Below are positions 34,882-44,198 of a stretch of 64,000 bases of DNA, one piece after another. Under the pieces are notes generated by a model that made no database searches, was not told the DNA's origin, and saw only the letters and a program-made list of their open reading frames with translations. Within the stretch, counting starts at the first letter, position 1. Each line of letters opens with the position of its first letter. Position numbers and translations under genes: made by a program. The stretch is from contig CAZOOW010000001.1 in assembly GCA_964581535.1 (NCBI GenBank), positions 186,001 through 250,000 of the forward strand. The letters run 5' to 3'. The stretch is from CAZOOW01 sp964581535. GTDB taxonomy: Bacteria > Patescibacteriota > Saccharimonadia > Saccharimonadales > Saccharimonadaceae.

Positions 34882-36756
34882 TTACGGTGCCTGAACTCCT
34901 TGCTGGTTGTCTATTTGCTGCTGCATAGTTTGAGCTTGTTGTGGGTTCGTTGTAATGAGCTGTTGTTCTGTTGGACTGGCGATGACCTGGATGTGCACAT
35001 GGTTTTGCCCGGCGAAAAATAGACCCTGTCCCACCGGGAAGTTAGCGAGTCGTTTTCGTTCTTCTTCGGTAAGTTTAAACACCTCACCGAGGACATCGAC
35101 GGCACTTGAAGACTGTTTTAAAAGCAGCTGCATTGAACTGTTTGCAACAATCGCTCGGCCCATTTTGCTGCTCATAAAATCCTCAACATCCTGAGTGATG
35201 GTGGTAAGCCCCAGGTAGTATTTACGAGCACGTTTTGCCAGGCTGAACAGGAAGTTGGCCGAGTCATCGTATTTCATCAATTGCCATGCCTCATCAACGA
35301 TAAGCATACGTTTTCGTTGGTCGGTGCGCGTCTTGTTCCATATATGCGATAGTACGATGTACATAGCAACAGGACGGAGCTCATCCTCTAGGTCGCGAAT
35401 ATTGAAGACAACCATCGTGTTGTTGATATCGATGTTGCTTTGCTGCGAGAAAATACCAGCGAATGTTCCGGTCGTGAATTTGCGAAGACGCTGAGCAAGC
35501 CCTGGTCCACTACCGCCCATATGAAGCAGGGTATCGTAGAGGTCATTGATAGTTGGCGGCACTGAGTTGTGTGTCAGAGGGTCGCTGGTGATTCCGGCGC
35601 GTGCGTAGGTGTCGATAAGAGCTTGATCGAGATCGGCTTCTTCTGCTGGGTTGAGCGCAGGCATAGCGACTCCATTTGCGAGCATCTGTCCGCCCCCCAT
35701 CATTAAACGAAGCAGACCATGAAGCGTTACAAGGTTCGCGCGAAGCGCGTCCTCGGCGTCGTCACTATCGATAACCCGTGGTAAATCAAATGGGTTGATG
35801 CGAACACTCGAGTTAAGGCTGAGCTGGATATAGCTACCGCCAACCGCCTCAGCCAAGCGTTGATACTCATTTTCTGGGTCGATGATGATGACATCTGCCC
35901 CCATCATCATGGTGCGAAGGGCTTCGAGTTTTACGGCGAATGACTTGCCCGCACCAGACTTTGCAAAAACGACCATGTTAGCGTTTTCTAAGCTGAACCG
36001 GTCGAAAATAACCAGGCCGTTGTTATGCATATTAATACCGTAGAGCACACCTTTTTCTTGGGTGAGGTCGGCACTCGTGAATGGAAAGCTAGTAGAGATA
36101 GCGCCTGTGTTCATGTTCCGACGAATCTGCAACTGGTCGCTCATTTGTGGAATAGTACTGTTAAGCCCCTGCTCTTGCTGGCTTGAGGCGATTTTACTGA
36201 ACACGAGTTGTTGGCCGAGAATGGTTTCAAGCTTGTGCTGGATGAATGCTAACTCGTCTAGGCTGTCGGCATACATCGTCATGTAAAGACCATAGCGGAA
36301 GAAGCGCTGTGCGCCAACTTGTAGCTGGTCACGCAACTCCTCCGCGTCTTGAATTGCGGCTTCGAGTCCCGGGTCACGGACTTTGCCGTGCTCAGCGTTG
36401 ATTTGAATACTAGCCTCAAGTTGCCCCACTTTTTTACGGAGGTTGTTGAGAACAACTTGGCTTTCAACTGGGTAGATGAACATGCTGACGTCAATAACCT
36501 CGTCGACGTTGATGATAGAACTTAGCCAGCCGGTATAAATTTCTCGCGGATAGCCATATATGTAAAGGGTTCTGCCGTATTTTGTACCGATACGAAAATA
36601 TCCACTTTGTATCTCAAGACTGCTCGGCGCAATAAGATCGCGAAGCGTCGTAATGCCTTTGAGGAATTCACTCTCGACTTCTTGCTGTTCCCGTAATCGC
36701 TGCTGCTCTGCGATGTCGATTGCGCTCGGCTGTTTCTTACCTCCAAATAATCCCAT
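34882..36756 (-). CDS. virB4: VirB4-family type IV secretion ATPase
   Basis: A 624-residue ATPase that powers type IV secretion or pilus assembly. An N-terminal domain of about 240 residues precedes the RecA-like motor: Walker A AKSGAGKS (265-272), ADVIIIDPENEYQRL, and Walker B LIVDEAW (485-491) followed by the MVVFNIRDLEDELRPVAMY-type and TQDVEDFMSS segments of VirB4/TraC proteins. The Gln-rich C-terminus is variable. Its ATG is one base after the TraC-like gene's stop region, and a GGAG lies inside that upstream gene. It is the only secretion ATPase here; no VirB11 or VirD4 is in the window. Confidence 0.93.
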   Translation of the reverse strand: MGLFGGKKQPSAIDIAEQQRLREQQEVESEFLKGITTLRDLIAPSSLEIQSGYFRIGTKYGRTLYIYGYPREIYTGWLSSIINVDEVIDVSMFIYPVESQVVLNNLRKKVGQLEASIQINAEHGKVRDPGLEAAIQDAEELRDQLQVGAQRFFRYGLYMTMYADSLDELAFIQHKLETILGQQLVFSKIASSQQEQGLNSTIPQMSDQLQIRRNMNTGAISTSFPFTSADLTQEKGVLYGINMHNNGLVIFDRFSLENANMVVFAKSGAGKSFAVKLEALRTMMMGADVIIIDPENEYQRLAEAVGGSYIQLSLNSSVRINPFDLPRVIDSDDAEDALRANLVTLHGLLRLMMGGGQMLANGVAMPALNPAEEADLDQALIDTYARAGITSDPLTHNSVPPTINDLYDTLLHMGGSGPGLAQRLRKFTTGTFAGIFSQQSNIDINNTMVVFNIRDLEDELRPVAMYIVLSHIWNKTRTDQRKRMLIVDEAWQLMKYDDSANFLFSLAKRARKYYLGLTTITQDVEDFMSSKMGRAIVANSSMQLLLKQSSSAVDVLGEVFKLTEEERKRLANFPVGQGLFFAGQNHVHIQVIASPTEQQLITTNPQQAQTMQQQIDNQQGVQAP

Positions 36757-36757
36757 A

Positions 36758-37585
36758 CTACTGTGCTCTATTCTCCAAATGCGGTTGATTCGCTTGACCG
36801 TCGCCTTTAGCGACGTAGGTTGATGTCAGGTCGGTAAAATCATTCATTGGTTGCCGAACCGCTGTGTCAGGGTTGTACATATTGTAATAAAGCTCACCAA
36901 GCTCTTTTGTCCCGAGCTGTTTGCATTTGATGCCCATTTGGAAAAGCCCGCTCATGGCAGCGTTTACGCGGTTCGAGAGCTCTTCTTTGGCTTTCGTATA
37001 AGTGTTCTGGTCGATAGTTACAACTTTTTGTTTTTCGGGTTTTAATAACGCAGTAAAAATACTTTTACTGTTTTGAGCGATACTGTTCATATCTCCAGCT
37101 GGGAAATACGGCACCACAACGTAAAAATCTTTCTGCATGATGTTTGTCTCCTGACTGATGACATCAATAAAGTTCATATAATCGTCCATCAGTACACCGA
37201 GCAACATATTGTCTTGGTCACGGCGGATTCTGGCTAGTTTTTCGAGGTATGGTCCGATATCTACTTTTTGTGAACGTACGAAGATCTGGATGGGAAAATA
37301 AAGTGAGTTGAGAAATGATTGATAACTGTACTCAATGCCTTCACGCTCTCGAGAGCTCATCAGATCGAAGTTGATTGACTCACAACCGACAACCGCACGA
37401 AAACTCCCATCATTCATGATGGCCATTCCTTCGCGTAGCTCGGCGATGAGCAGCGTGTTCTGGGTGCTATTCGGATTGCGAGGATGAGCCACCGGGGCGT
37501 CGGCAGACGAAGACGACACAGCCATCGGTTGTGCTGATTGCTGCGGTGCAGGCTGTTGAGCCGGTAGCTGTTGGTTAGGATCCAC
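36758..37585 (-). CDS. TraC-like protein of the secretion locus
   Basis: A 275-residue protein placed directly before virB4. A Gln/Pro-rich N-terminus (1-40) precedes a domain of about 200 residues (LLIAELREGMAIMNDGS, SREREGIEYSYQSFLNSL, FPIQIFVRSQKVD, FYVVVPYFPAG) that resembles the N-terminal domain of VirB4/TraC without the ATPase part. From memory it matches TraC-like-domain proteins that accompany PrgI and VirB4 in Gram-positive conjugation loci and Patescibacteria. The start is GTG, with AAAGGG about 12 bases upstream. It probably forms part of the cytoplasmic ATPase complex. Confidence 0.75.
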   Translation of the reverse strand: MDPNQQLPAQQPAPQQSAQPMAVSSSSADAPVAHPRNPNSTQNTLLIAELREGMAIMNDGSFRAVVGCESINFDLMSSREREGIEYSYQSFLNSLYFPIQIFVRSQKVDIGPYLEKLARIRRDQDNMLLGVLMDDYMNFIDVISQETNIMQKDFYVVVPYFPAGDMNSIAQNSKSIFTALLKPEKQKVVTIDQNTYTKAKEELSNRVNAAMSGLFQMGIKCKQLGTKELGELYYNMYNPDTAVRQPMNDFTDLTSTYVAKGDGQANQPHLENRAQ

Positions 37586-37627
37586 AGTAAAAAACCCTTT
37601 TATTATCCCCCACCCCTCCGAAATGTT

Positions 37628-38614
37628 CTAGTGAAGTGATATAACGACTTCTTCGCCGTCATCGTCCTTTAGACGATTTGCTTCCCTCGCTAGTGCACTG
37701 ATAGAAAGGTCATTGTTGTTTGCAAGTCTCATTATATCAGGGGAGACCTCGGTCTCGCTAGGCTTTTGTGCTTGTGCTATAGGATTTGGCTGAATTTGTG
37801 TGGGAGTAGTAGGTTTTACTAAGTTTTGTTGTTGGTTGTCACCGGAGGGACTAAGCACTTTTTGGTGTATCGAGCTTGGGTATGGGTTGAATTCGGGGGT
37901 TGGGGAATCGGGAACGGGAATTTGAGGATTATTTACTGGAGTTTGAGTGCTCGGCTCGGGAACCGCCGTTGGTTGATTAGAAGGTTGCATTACTGGTTGT
38001 GGCGGCTGCTGTGGTGCAGGTTGTATTATCGAAGCTTGGAAGTGTTGCTTTACCGACTCCAGACGCTGAGTATCGGCCTGAGAAATTCGCTGAACCATTG
38101 CTTGTGAGACGCTACTACTGTCATCTAACACATCCTCGGCGTGAGTAGCATCTGCGAGAAAAATATCACTTAGGTCATTAGATGAACTGACTCCACGCGA
38201 TGCCCAGCCGCCGGTATCGATGACTTGTGACAGATACGCCAATCGTTTTGCCGCTTCATCGCCACCAAACTCTTTTAACTGGGGACCTTCAGCGACTTTT
38301 ACAGCAGTGATGTTGACCAGGTTTGTCGTACCCTCTGGGTCCCAAAGTCGGTTACGTGGTTTGAAGAAAAACTTTATCATCGCGATGAGATATGTTTCCA
38401 TCGGCTGATCTTTTCTAAGAGGCAATGCAAGAGCTAAAAATGCAAAAATGATTGGTAGGGGTAAGACTAGTAAACCTATAAAAATCCGACTTAGTGCCCA
38501 AGCAAGAAAGATACCGAGTGCCGCGATGATAAGGTAAATAAACTGGCGAAAGCTAAACGGTCCGATAAGCTTGTCATCGGCTTCGACGTCTTGGGGTACT
38601 TTATAGGATGCCAT
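37628..38614 (-). CDS. PrgI family membrane protein with long C-terminal tail
   Basis: A 328-residue protein with a PrgI domain in its first 110 residues: YKVPQDVEADDKLIGPFSFR, two membrane helices (about 22-42 and 46-68) and PMETYLIAMIKFFFKPR. PrgI-type proteins accompany VirB4 in Gram-positive type IV systems and match VirB3 in topology. The remaining 200 residues are a hydrophilic, Pro/Gln-rich, probably disordered tail, which is longer than in usual PrgI proteins and might bind partners in the cytoplasm. It lies 11 bases after the VirB6-like gene. Confidence 0.85.
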   Translation of the reverse strand: MASYKVPQDVEADDKLIGPFSFRQFIYLIIAALGIFLAWALSRIFIGLLVLPLPIIFAFLALALPLRKDQPMETYLIAMIKFFFKPRNRLWDPEGTTNLVNITAVKVAEGPQLKEFGGDEAAKRLAYLSQVIDTGGWASRGVSSSNDLSDIFLADATHAEDVLDDSSSVSQAMVQRISQADTQRLESVKQHFQASIIQPAPQQPPQPVMQPSNQPTAVPEPSTQTPVNNPQIPVPDSPTPEFNPYPSSIHQKVLSPSGDNQQQNLVKPTTPTQIQPNPIAQAQKPSETEVSPDIMRLANNNDLSISALAREANRLKDDDGEEVVISLH

Positions 38615-38625
38615 ATAATCGTCGA

Positions 38626-41367
38626 TTATCTCTTAATGTTTTCAATTACACGCTTTGTATCGTCGTTAGCTTGAGCCATAGTTGTGTTTTGGCCATTATT
38701 GCCCCATGCAAGAGTTGCAACTTCCTTAATCTTGGCTGTGTAAACATTGCCTGGATTACTTGTGACATAAGATTCGATTTTTAGGGCGGAAGTTTTTTCT
38801 TGTGTCACAAGTTTTTGAGCTGGGAGATCAGCGGCTTTTTTACCCGTTGAAAGTGTCAGTTCTCTATTGAAATCCGTAGTGTTACGTACATCACCAGCTA
38901 TAACTTTCTTCATAAAACCTTCATCAGTAAGTCCAACCTGTCGGTCTTTAGCATTTTGAAAATTAGATTGTATTTGCCCTACGGCAAACTCTCTTACTTT
39001 GCTGTCGCTACTTGATGCCAGTTTTTCTACAACCGTGTCCATTTCACGCCCCTGTTGCATCATTAATGATGCTGCGGCCATTTGCATTGTTGAAGATCCT
39101 TTAACTTCCTGACCATTTAGACCTCTAGCAACCGCTCCAGGTGCATTTTCTACAAGTGTTTTTAAGCCGTCTCCGTCCATCTTAGCGTTTTGCAGCAACA
39201 CTTGTGCGGCCTTAAGATTTTTAGCGTCAATTTCATCCATCGCCTGCACGCCTGTTGACATGGCTCTATTTAATGCGTCTTCGCTGACCTCTCTATTAAA
39301 GAAACGTCCAGCTCCAGCTGCCCGACGCGTAAATTCTGCGTCGCCGCCTGGACTTAGTTCACGGCCGATATAACCAGTACTCGCCTCTTTTGCTCTTCTC
39401 TCGGCTTCTGAGGCCAAGTAGCTGCGTCGTGCATCTCTTCTCGCGCGCATAACAAAAGGATTTCTTGACCTTCCTTCATGGTCTAGGTTTCTTGCAGCAG
39501 CTTCATTCTTTAAGCGACCACTATAGCCTTCCGCTCGTTTTCGCAAAGCATCGAAAGGACCCTTGTTGGGGTTGTTGACCATACCCGCTACTCTTCCGAG
39601 TAGACCACCGCTATATTTTACTAATATTGGAACTCCAAATAATGGTATAAACATTACGCCAAGTGCAACAAGAACAGTCAGGATAGACACTCCATCTGGA
39701 CTAGTATCGCTGGTGAGTATGATGTTTGCTGCGAGTTCAGAAAACGCAAAGAGTGCGGCGACGAGCGGGAACATAACCATCATTGTTGTGAAGCTGTTCT
39801 GCCATAACTGGAAATATTTTTGAGTATTAGGGAGTATAAAAGCTACAAATGCAAGCGGAGAAATGGCAATGAGTATGACTATTAGTGCTTGTCGGGCTAC
39901 CAGAACGACGATTGCGGTTACGATAGCAAAAAGGGCAGTTACAGCTATGGGTAACAATAGCGCAAAGGCAGCCGCAACACCGTAAGCCCCCATTATTACA
40001 CTAACGCCTGCAACCGTTGCGGCTCCGACACCAATAACTGCGACAACCGAGCTCCAGCTGATGACATTTACATCAAGATTTTTCGGACTACGATAGCTAT
40101 CGACAAAGTTGCCTATAGAAACGCCTAGAATGTTTGAGGCGTCTAGAGCTATTTGGCATATAAAGAATGAAAGATTCACAAGTATTGCAGCGGCTATGAT
40201 TCGAGGCAGCAGCTTCTTTATGCCATAGCTGGATAAACCATAGCTAGTAGCCTGAGAGAAGACAACTATCAAAAATGCGAGTATGAACAAAATATTTGCG
40301 AGGTCACGAAACTTTGTCCAGGTGTTATAAAGTGGCCCCCCGACATTGACGGTTACAGGGTTTATAAATAGCATTCGTTTAACCATTGCAAATGCGCCGT
40401 CGTTAACGAGCGCGATAGTATCCATAACTGGGCATATGATCCAGCTAAGGCCCGGTCCGCCCATTGAGCAAACTGATGCGTTCTCTTCCTCCGCCGGGTG
40501 TTGTGAGTCTATAAAGAAGCTTTTGAAGCCATCTGCATTTGTAACCTTTATTTCTGTTCCGGGTGGAGACATTTTTATTTTTGACTCAGGGATATTTACC
40601 TTGTCACAACCGTCACCTTTTGATATCTGACGTGATATATGAGCATCTAGTGAACTGTCTTTTATGTTCGGTCTTTTGGGTATACCGATGACAAAGTCAA
40701 CAGAACAAGGCTTACTAGTAAACGTCGTCGTACCCGTACCTAGGAAAAAGAATTCGTTTTCTGCTACTCCCGCTAGCTTGCTCTGATTGGGGGCTTGATT
40801 AAAAGATAGCGTGACACATTTTGAATCAAAATAGTTAAAGATTCCTCCGCACGCTTCAATCTTTTGTCCGTTCGCACCAATAAATTTATAGGTCGGTGTA
40901 CCCGATGTATCTGGAGTACCTCCGCTACTGTTGGATTGGACACTATACGATACGTTCGTCGCCCATGTCGTGGCATCGGCATAACTTTCTTGGGTGTCAG
41001 GCTCCTCTAGGGTCCCGCAACCTGAAGAGACACTGATAATTTTCTTTGTAGAGGTATTAACAAATATTTCAAGATAGGCGCTGCTTGTATAGTCACACGT
41101 TCCGTCTTTAGCAGTGAAGCTGACACCATAAGCTGCGGTGTCTCCTCCTGGCTCGCCAAAATCCATTCCGTCATTTTTCCCTAAGACAAGCGAAGTTTTT
41201 CCATCAGCGTACTTAACATTACCACCTTTTACGGTAAGCGTACCCCCGTTTGATGACATAGAATAGGTTTCACCGGCAGCAAGTACGGTAGAGACGGAAA
41301 AAAATGACAAGAAAATTGCCGAAATCCCTGCAAAGCCCACAGTGTATAGACGATGAATTCGTCGCAT
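38626..41367 (-). CDS. VirB6/TrbL-like polytopic channel protein
   Basis: A 913-residue membrane protein in three parts. A signal sequence (to about residue 30) and an extracytoplasmic beta-rich domain (about 31-310, several Cys) are followed by about seven to eight membrane helices (about 310-610, including VIMGAYGVAAAFALLLPIAV and VILIAISPLAFVAFILP), then a cytoplasmic helical tail (about 610-913) rich in Ala, Arg and Lys. The helical core matches the TrbL/VirB6 pattern. It begins the minus-strand arm of the secretion locus and has its own TACACT -10 box 6 bases before ATG 41367. The large extracellular domain could contact a partner cell. Confidence 0.83.
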   Translation of the reverse strand: MRRIHRLYTVGFAGISAIFLSFFSVSTVLAAGETYSMSSNGGTLTVKGGNVKYADGKTSLVLGKNDGMDFGEPGGDTAAYGVSFTAKDGTCDYTSSAYLEIFVNTSTKKIISVSSGCGTLEEPDTQESYADATTWATNVSYSVQSNSSGGTPDTSGTPTYKFIGANGQKIEACGGIFNYFDSKCVTLSFNQAPNQSKLAGVAENEFFFLGTGTTTFTSKPCSVDFVIGIPKRPNIKDSSLDAHISRQISKGDGCDKVNIPESKIKMSPPGTEIKVTNADGFKSFFIDSQHPAEEENASVCSMGGPGLSWIICPVMDTIALVNDGAFAMVKRMLFINPVTVNVGGPLYNTWTKFRDLANILFILAFLIVVFSQATSYGLSSYGIKKLLPRIIAAAILVNLSFFICQIALDASNILGVSIGNFVDSYRSPKNLDVNVISWSSVVAVIGVGAATVAGVSVIMGAYGVAAAFALLLPIAVTALFAIVTAIVVLVARQALIVILIAISPLAFVAFILPNTQKYFQLWQNSFTTMMVMFPLVAALFAFSELAANIILTSDTSPDGVSILTVLVALGVMFIPLFGVPILVKYSGGLLGRVAGMVNNPNKGPFDALRKRAEGYSGRLKNEAAARNLDHEGRSRNPFVMRARRDARRSYLASEAERRAKEASTGYIGRELSPGGDAEFTRRAAGAGRFFNREVSEDALNRAMSTGVQAMDEIDAKNLKAAQVLLQNAKMDGDGLKTLVENAPGAVARGLNGQEVKGSSTMQMAAASLMMQQGREMDTVVEKLASSSDSKVREFAVGQIQSNFQNAKDRQVGLTDEGFMKKVIAGDVRNTTDFNRELTLSTGKKAADLPAQKLVTQEKTSALKIESYVTSNPGNVYTAKIKEVATLAWGNNGQNTTMAQANDDTKRVIENIKR

Positions 41368-41373
41368 GTTTTT

Positions 41374-41379
41374 AGTGTA
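41374..41379 (-). promoter_or_regulatory. -10 box of VirB6-like operon
   Basis: TGC-TACACT (extended -10) on the minus strand with 6 bases before ATG 41367. It drives the minus-strand secretion arm and is divergent from the pilin-array promoter about 85 bases away. Confidence 0.5.
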
Positions 41380-41439
41380 GCATAACTGATTTGTTTGAGA
41401 TCTTGTTGAGCATATTATTAGTTGCTTACAATAAGCACG

Positions 41440-41468
41440 TTGAAGTAACTCCCATTTTATGGGATATT
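41440..41468 (+). promoter_or_regulatory. Promoter of the pilin array
   Basis: TTGAAG (41440-41445), a 17-base spacer, then GATATT (41463-41468) and 6 bases before ATG 41475. The spacing is ideal for a vegetative sigma factor, and the mRNA would be leaderless. Confidence 0.5.
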
Positions 41469-41474
41469 TATATC

Positions 41475-42119
41475 ATGGTAGCCAAAACACAACTAAGAAG
41501 CTTGAAATACGTTATTAGTTATTTTATTGTCAGCCTATCTTTAGTCATTGGCCTCTCATCAACGGCCTTCGCTGAAACTTGGGAACAATTCCTGGACAAG
41601 GAATGCGGTACAGTAAAGACGGGCGAGGCAACTGGCTGTAGATCTGAGTTTCAACAGCAGTTAAAGAATGAGTGTGGTGCAACTCCATCGCCTTTAACTA
41701 ACAAGTACAAAAATTGCCGTACAGATTTTATCAACGGCAAAAATGACGCCCGCGATGCGTTAAATGCTGGGAATGCTGCAGAGGACAGTTCGGGTTTTGC
41801 CGACGGCACAGGCAAAGGATGCGACTGGCTTGATAGCCACGGTGACGGGGCAAAAGGTGGAACGTCAATTCTTGACTGTGAAGGAAACGGTGTAACGTCA
41901 TTGCTATTTGACATCATTAATTTCTTAGCTGTGGGTGTGGGTATTGCTGTCGCTGGAGGGATAGCATGGGGCGGATTTAGATATTCTCAGGCGAATGGTA
42001 ATTCGTCTAAGACTCAAGAGGCAGTCCATATAATAATGAATTCTATCATTGGTTTGCTGCTCTTTATATTCATGTATGCATTACTCAACTGGCTTGTACC
42101 GGGCGGCCTACTGAATTAA
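41475..42119 (+). CDS. VirB2/TrbC-like pilin-type protein 1, with Cys-rich extracellular domain
   Basis: A 214-residue protein, the largest of seven in this array. A signal peptide (about 10-35, SSTAFA) is followed by a hydrophilic domain of about 110 residues with seven Cys (KECGTVKTGEATGC, NECGATPSP, KGCDWLD, ILDCEGN), and then two membrane helices separated by the short loop WGGFRYSQANGNSSKTQ, the VirB2/TrbC arrangement. An upstream extension to 41391 is open, but ATG 41475 has a good promoter just before it and leads into the signal peptide. The Cys-rich head could be a tip or adhesin-like variant. Confidence 0.75.
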   Translation: MVAKTQLRSLKYVISYFIVSLSLVIGLSSTAFAETWEQFLDKECGTVKTGEATGCRSEFQQQLKNECGATPSPLTNKYKNCRTDFINGKNDARDALNAGNAAEDSSGFADGTGKGCDWLDSHGDGAKGGTSILDCEGNGVTSLLFDIINFLAVGVGIAVAGGIAWGGFRYSQANGNSSKTQEAVHIIMNSIIGLLLFIFMYALLNWLVPGGLLN

Positions 42120-42136
42120 AGCTTGACCACTGGATT

Positions 42137-42577
42137 ATGAAAGTTAACAATAAGAGTAAGATTATGAAAAAATTACGAACTATCATACTTTCAATTGTCG
42201 CTATTTGTTTTGTTGCTGCGCCAGGAGCTAGTGCATTATCACCTCTTACAGCCTTTGCCGCTAAATGTAAAAGCGGTGGAATTTTGAATTTTCCATCATG
42301 GTATGACGGTCTTGAGTGCGTTAGTGCACAGCCTCAAATAACTCACCTGAATGATTTCTGGGTCGTAGTCCTCAATATTGTCGGCATGTTGATAGCCTTG
42401 ACCTCTTACTTTGCAATTGGGTATATCATTTGGAGCGGCTTTAAGTACATAAAAAGCCAAGGACAAGCTAATGCTATCAGTGAAGCGAAAATGTCAATAA
42501 TCCAAGCCATCGCTGGACTTGTCATTGCGCTTAGTGCATTTGCGATCATCAGGTTTATCCAGGGGGCTATCACTTGA
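42137..42577 (+). CDS. VirB2/TrbC-like pilin-type protein 2
   Basis: A 146-residue protein with a signal peptide (KLRTIILSIVAICFVAAPGASA), a short extracellular part with two Cys (KCKSGG, GLECVSAQ), and two membrane helices (about 77-98 and 119-141) joined by a loop with SGFKYIKSQGQANAISEAK. This two-helix hairpin with a small polar loop is the TrbC/VirB2 pilin topology. Translation may begin at ATG 42137 or at ATG 42164; the second gives a cleaner signal peptide. Its TGA overlaps the next ATG (TGATG). Confidence 0.75.
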   Translation: MKVNNKSKIMKKLRTIILSIVAICFVAAPGASALSPLTAFAAKCKSGGILNFPSWYDGLECVSAQPQITHLNDFWVVVLNIVGMLIALTSYFAIGYIIWSGFKYIKSQGQANAISEAKMSIIQAIAGLVIALSAFAIIRFIQGAIT

Positions 42578-42879
42578 TGAATTTTACGCACTATCTTGCC
42601 GCTGTTATCGACCGCAGTAAAAATGAAGTAAACATACCGATAGTCAACGCAGATCAGTCTGCGGTGGATAATATTTTTGGTGCAGTATTGATGATTGCGG
42701 GTGCTGTCGCAGTAATTTTTATTGTACTTGGTGGAATAAAGTACTCAACTTCTCAGGGAGACTCGAGCGCTACAGCGCAGGCAAAAGAGATGATAATTTA
42801 CTCACTAGTGGGACTAGTGGTTGTAATAATGGCATTTATGATAGTACAGCTAGTTGTCGGTGGAGTATTTAAAGTTTAA
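42577..42879 (+). CDS. VirB2/TrbC-like pilin-type protein 3
   Basis: A 100-residue protein, the smallest of the array and without an obvious cleavable signal peptide. Two helices (about 35-55 and 72-95) flank LGGIKYSTSQGDSSATAQAKE, which corresponds to the GGIxYxxSxGD motif of the other members. ATG 42577 overlaps the stop of gene 2 by one base and is preferred over the in-frame TTG at 42574. It is probably coupled to gene 2. Confidence 0.72.
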   Translation: MNFTHYLAAVIDRSKNEVNIPIVNADQSAVDNIFGAVLMIAGAVAVIFIVLGGIKYSTSQGDSSATAQAKEMIIYSLVGLVVVIMAFMIVQLVVGGVFKV

Positions 42880-42880
42880 T

Positions 42881-43258
42881 ATGAATAGTATGAAACGTCT
42901 TTTAACTAAATTAGTTGTTGCAATCCTTGTCGTGGCTGGTGTTGTAGTGTTCTCACCCTCTGTCATGGCGGCACCTGTCGATGTATTTAATAACGGCGCC
43001 TGCAGTGGCAACAAAATTTGTCAGAACGATGGCGCAGGCGTTTGGAATATTATAAAAAACATAATCAACATACTTATAACTATCGGTGGCATAGTGGCCG
43101 TTATCATGATTGTCATAGGCGGTATTACCTATACAACTTCGGGTGGTGATGGCACCCAAACAAAACGCGCAAAAGATACTATAATCTATGCTGTTGTGGG
43201 TTTGGTAGTTGCGGTCATGGCGTATGGAATTGTTAACTGGGTTCTAGGAAGACTATAA
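42881..43258 (+). CDS. VirB2/TrbC-like pilin-type protein 4
   Basis: A 125-residue pilin-type protein with a signal peptide (LVVAILVVAGVVVFSPSVMA), a short mature N-terminus with two Cys (GACSGNKICQND), and two membrane helices around IGGITYTTSGGDGTQTKRAK. The C-terminal helix ends AYGIVNWVLGRL. It starts one base after the stop of gene 3; the frame is open upstream to 42854, but that part overlaps gene 3 and gives no signal peptide. Confidence 0.78.
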   Translation: MNSMKRLLTKLVVAILVVAGVVVFSPSVMAAPVDVFNNGACSGNKICQNDGAGVWNIIKNIINILITIGGIVAVIMIVIGGITYTTSGGDGTQTKRAKDTIIYAVVGLVVAVMAYGIVNWVLGRL

Positions 43259-43270
43259 AAAGGAGCATAT

Positions 43271-43666
43271 ATGAAAAAGCTGTTACTTTTCATTAATTCA
43301 ACTGCGCTCGTGGGCGCTATTGCATTTGGCATGTTAGGGCTCGGAACAACTGTGAGCGCCGCACCAGACTGTGGTACGCCCAAGGAGTGTGCTCAGGCTG
43401 GCGTAACTTCCATCGGGGGCAATCAAGAGGGTCGAAAAGCTGGATCTTTTTCAAACCTTATGGAAAGTATCATAAACATCCTACTCTTTCTCATCGGAGC
43501 CATCGCAGTCATAATGATAATAATCGGTGGTATTCGCTATGTCCTCTCGGGTGGAGACAGTACACAGACAACAGCTGCGAAGAATACGATACTTTATGCC
43601 ATCATCGGACTCGTTGTCGCTATTATGGCGTACGCAATCGTTAACTGGGTTATTAAACAGCTCTAA
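43271..43666 (+). CDS. VirB2/TrbC-like pilin-type protein 5
   Basis: A 131-residue pilin-type protein. The signal peptide ends near GLGTTVSAAPD, the mature N-terminus has two Cys (CGTPKEC), and the helices flank IGGIRYVLSGGDSTQTTAAK with the ending AYAIVNWVIKQL. Shine-Dalgarno AGGAG lies 6 bases before the ATG, as expected for a gene translated from within a longer mRNA. The motif is nearly identical to genes 4, 6 and 7, pointing to tandem duplication. Confidence 0.8.
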   Translation: MKKLLLFINSTALVGAIAFGMLGLGTTVSAAPDCGTPKECAQAGVTSIGGNQEGRKAGSFSNLMESIINILLFLIGAIAVIMIIIGGIRYVLSGGDSTQTTAAKNTILYAIIGLVVAIMAYAIVNWVIKQL

Positions 43667-43738
43667 TTTGCTTTTAGTTTTACAAGCATTTTGATATAAC
43701 TATAGACATATAAGTCGATACGAAAATAAGGAGAATAT

Positions 43739-44134
43739 ATGAAATCTATCATGAAAAAAATTGGGCAAAGCTTGCTGTTGATTCCCGCGCTGGTGTTAGG
43801 GCTCAGCTTTGTAGCGACTCCAGCGTATGCTGCTGATTGTGAACTTTCTATCCAAGGTGGCGCGGACTGCGCCAAAGGAAACGGCCAGGACAGGCAATTG
43901 TTCGGTGAGGGTAGTATTTTTCAAACTGTGACAAACATTCTACTCTTTCTCATCGGTGCTATAGCGGTCATCATGCTCATCATCGGTGGTATACGCTATG
44001 TTATCTCTGGAGGTGACCAAGCCCAGGTGACGGCGGCAAAGAACACAATCCTTTATGCAATCGTTGGTATCATTGTGGCATTTCTGGCATACGCCGCTGT
44101 CTCATTCGTTACAGGATCGTTCAACAGTAACTAG
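43739..44134 (+). CDS. VirB2/TrbC-like pilin-type protein 6
   Basis: A 131-residue pilin-type protein with a signal peptide (SLLLIPALVLGLSFVATPAYA), a two-Cys mature N-terminus (DCELSIQGGADC) and helices around IGGIRYVISGGDQAQVTAAK. AAGGAG precedes the ATG by 6 bases. It shares a 36-base identical stretch with gene 7 (44036-44071 versus 44518-44553). A strong terminator hairpin follows at 44152, so genes 1-6 may form one transcription unit. Confidence 0.8.
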   Translation: MKSIMKKIGQSLLLIPALVLGLSFVATPAYAADCELSIQGGADCAKGNGQDRQLFGEGSIFQTVTNILLFLIGAIAVIMLIIGGIRYVISGGDQAQVTAAKNTILYAIVGIIVAFLAYAAVSFVTGSFNSN

Positions 44135-44151
44135 CCGAAATAAGGTTTTAC

Positions 44152-44183
44152 AAAGAAGCGGCACTCGCCGCTTCTTTCATTTT
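44152..44183 (+). terminator. Rho-independent terminator inside the pilin array
   Basis: A perfect 11-bp stem (44152-44162 with 44167-44177) and 4-base loop ACTC, followed by a T-rich tract (CATTTTAT). It separates pilin genes 6 and 7. Confidence 0.8.
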
Positions 44184-44198
44184 ATAGGGGATATATGA

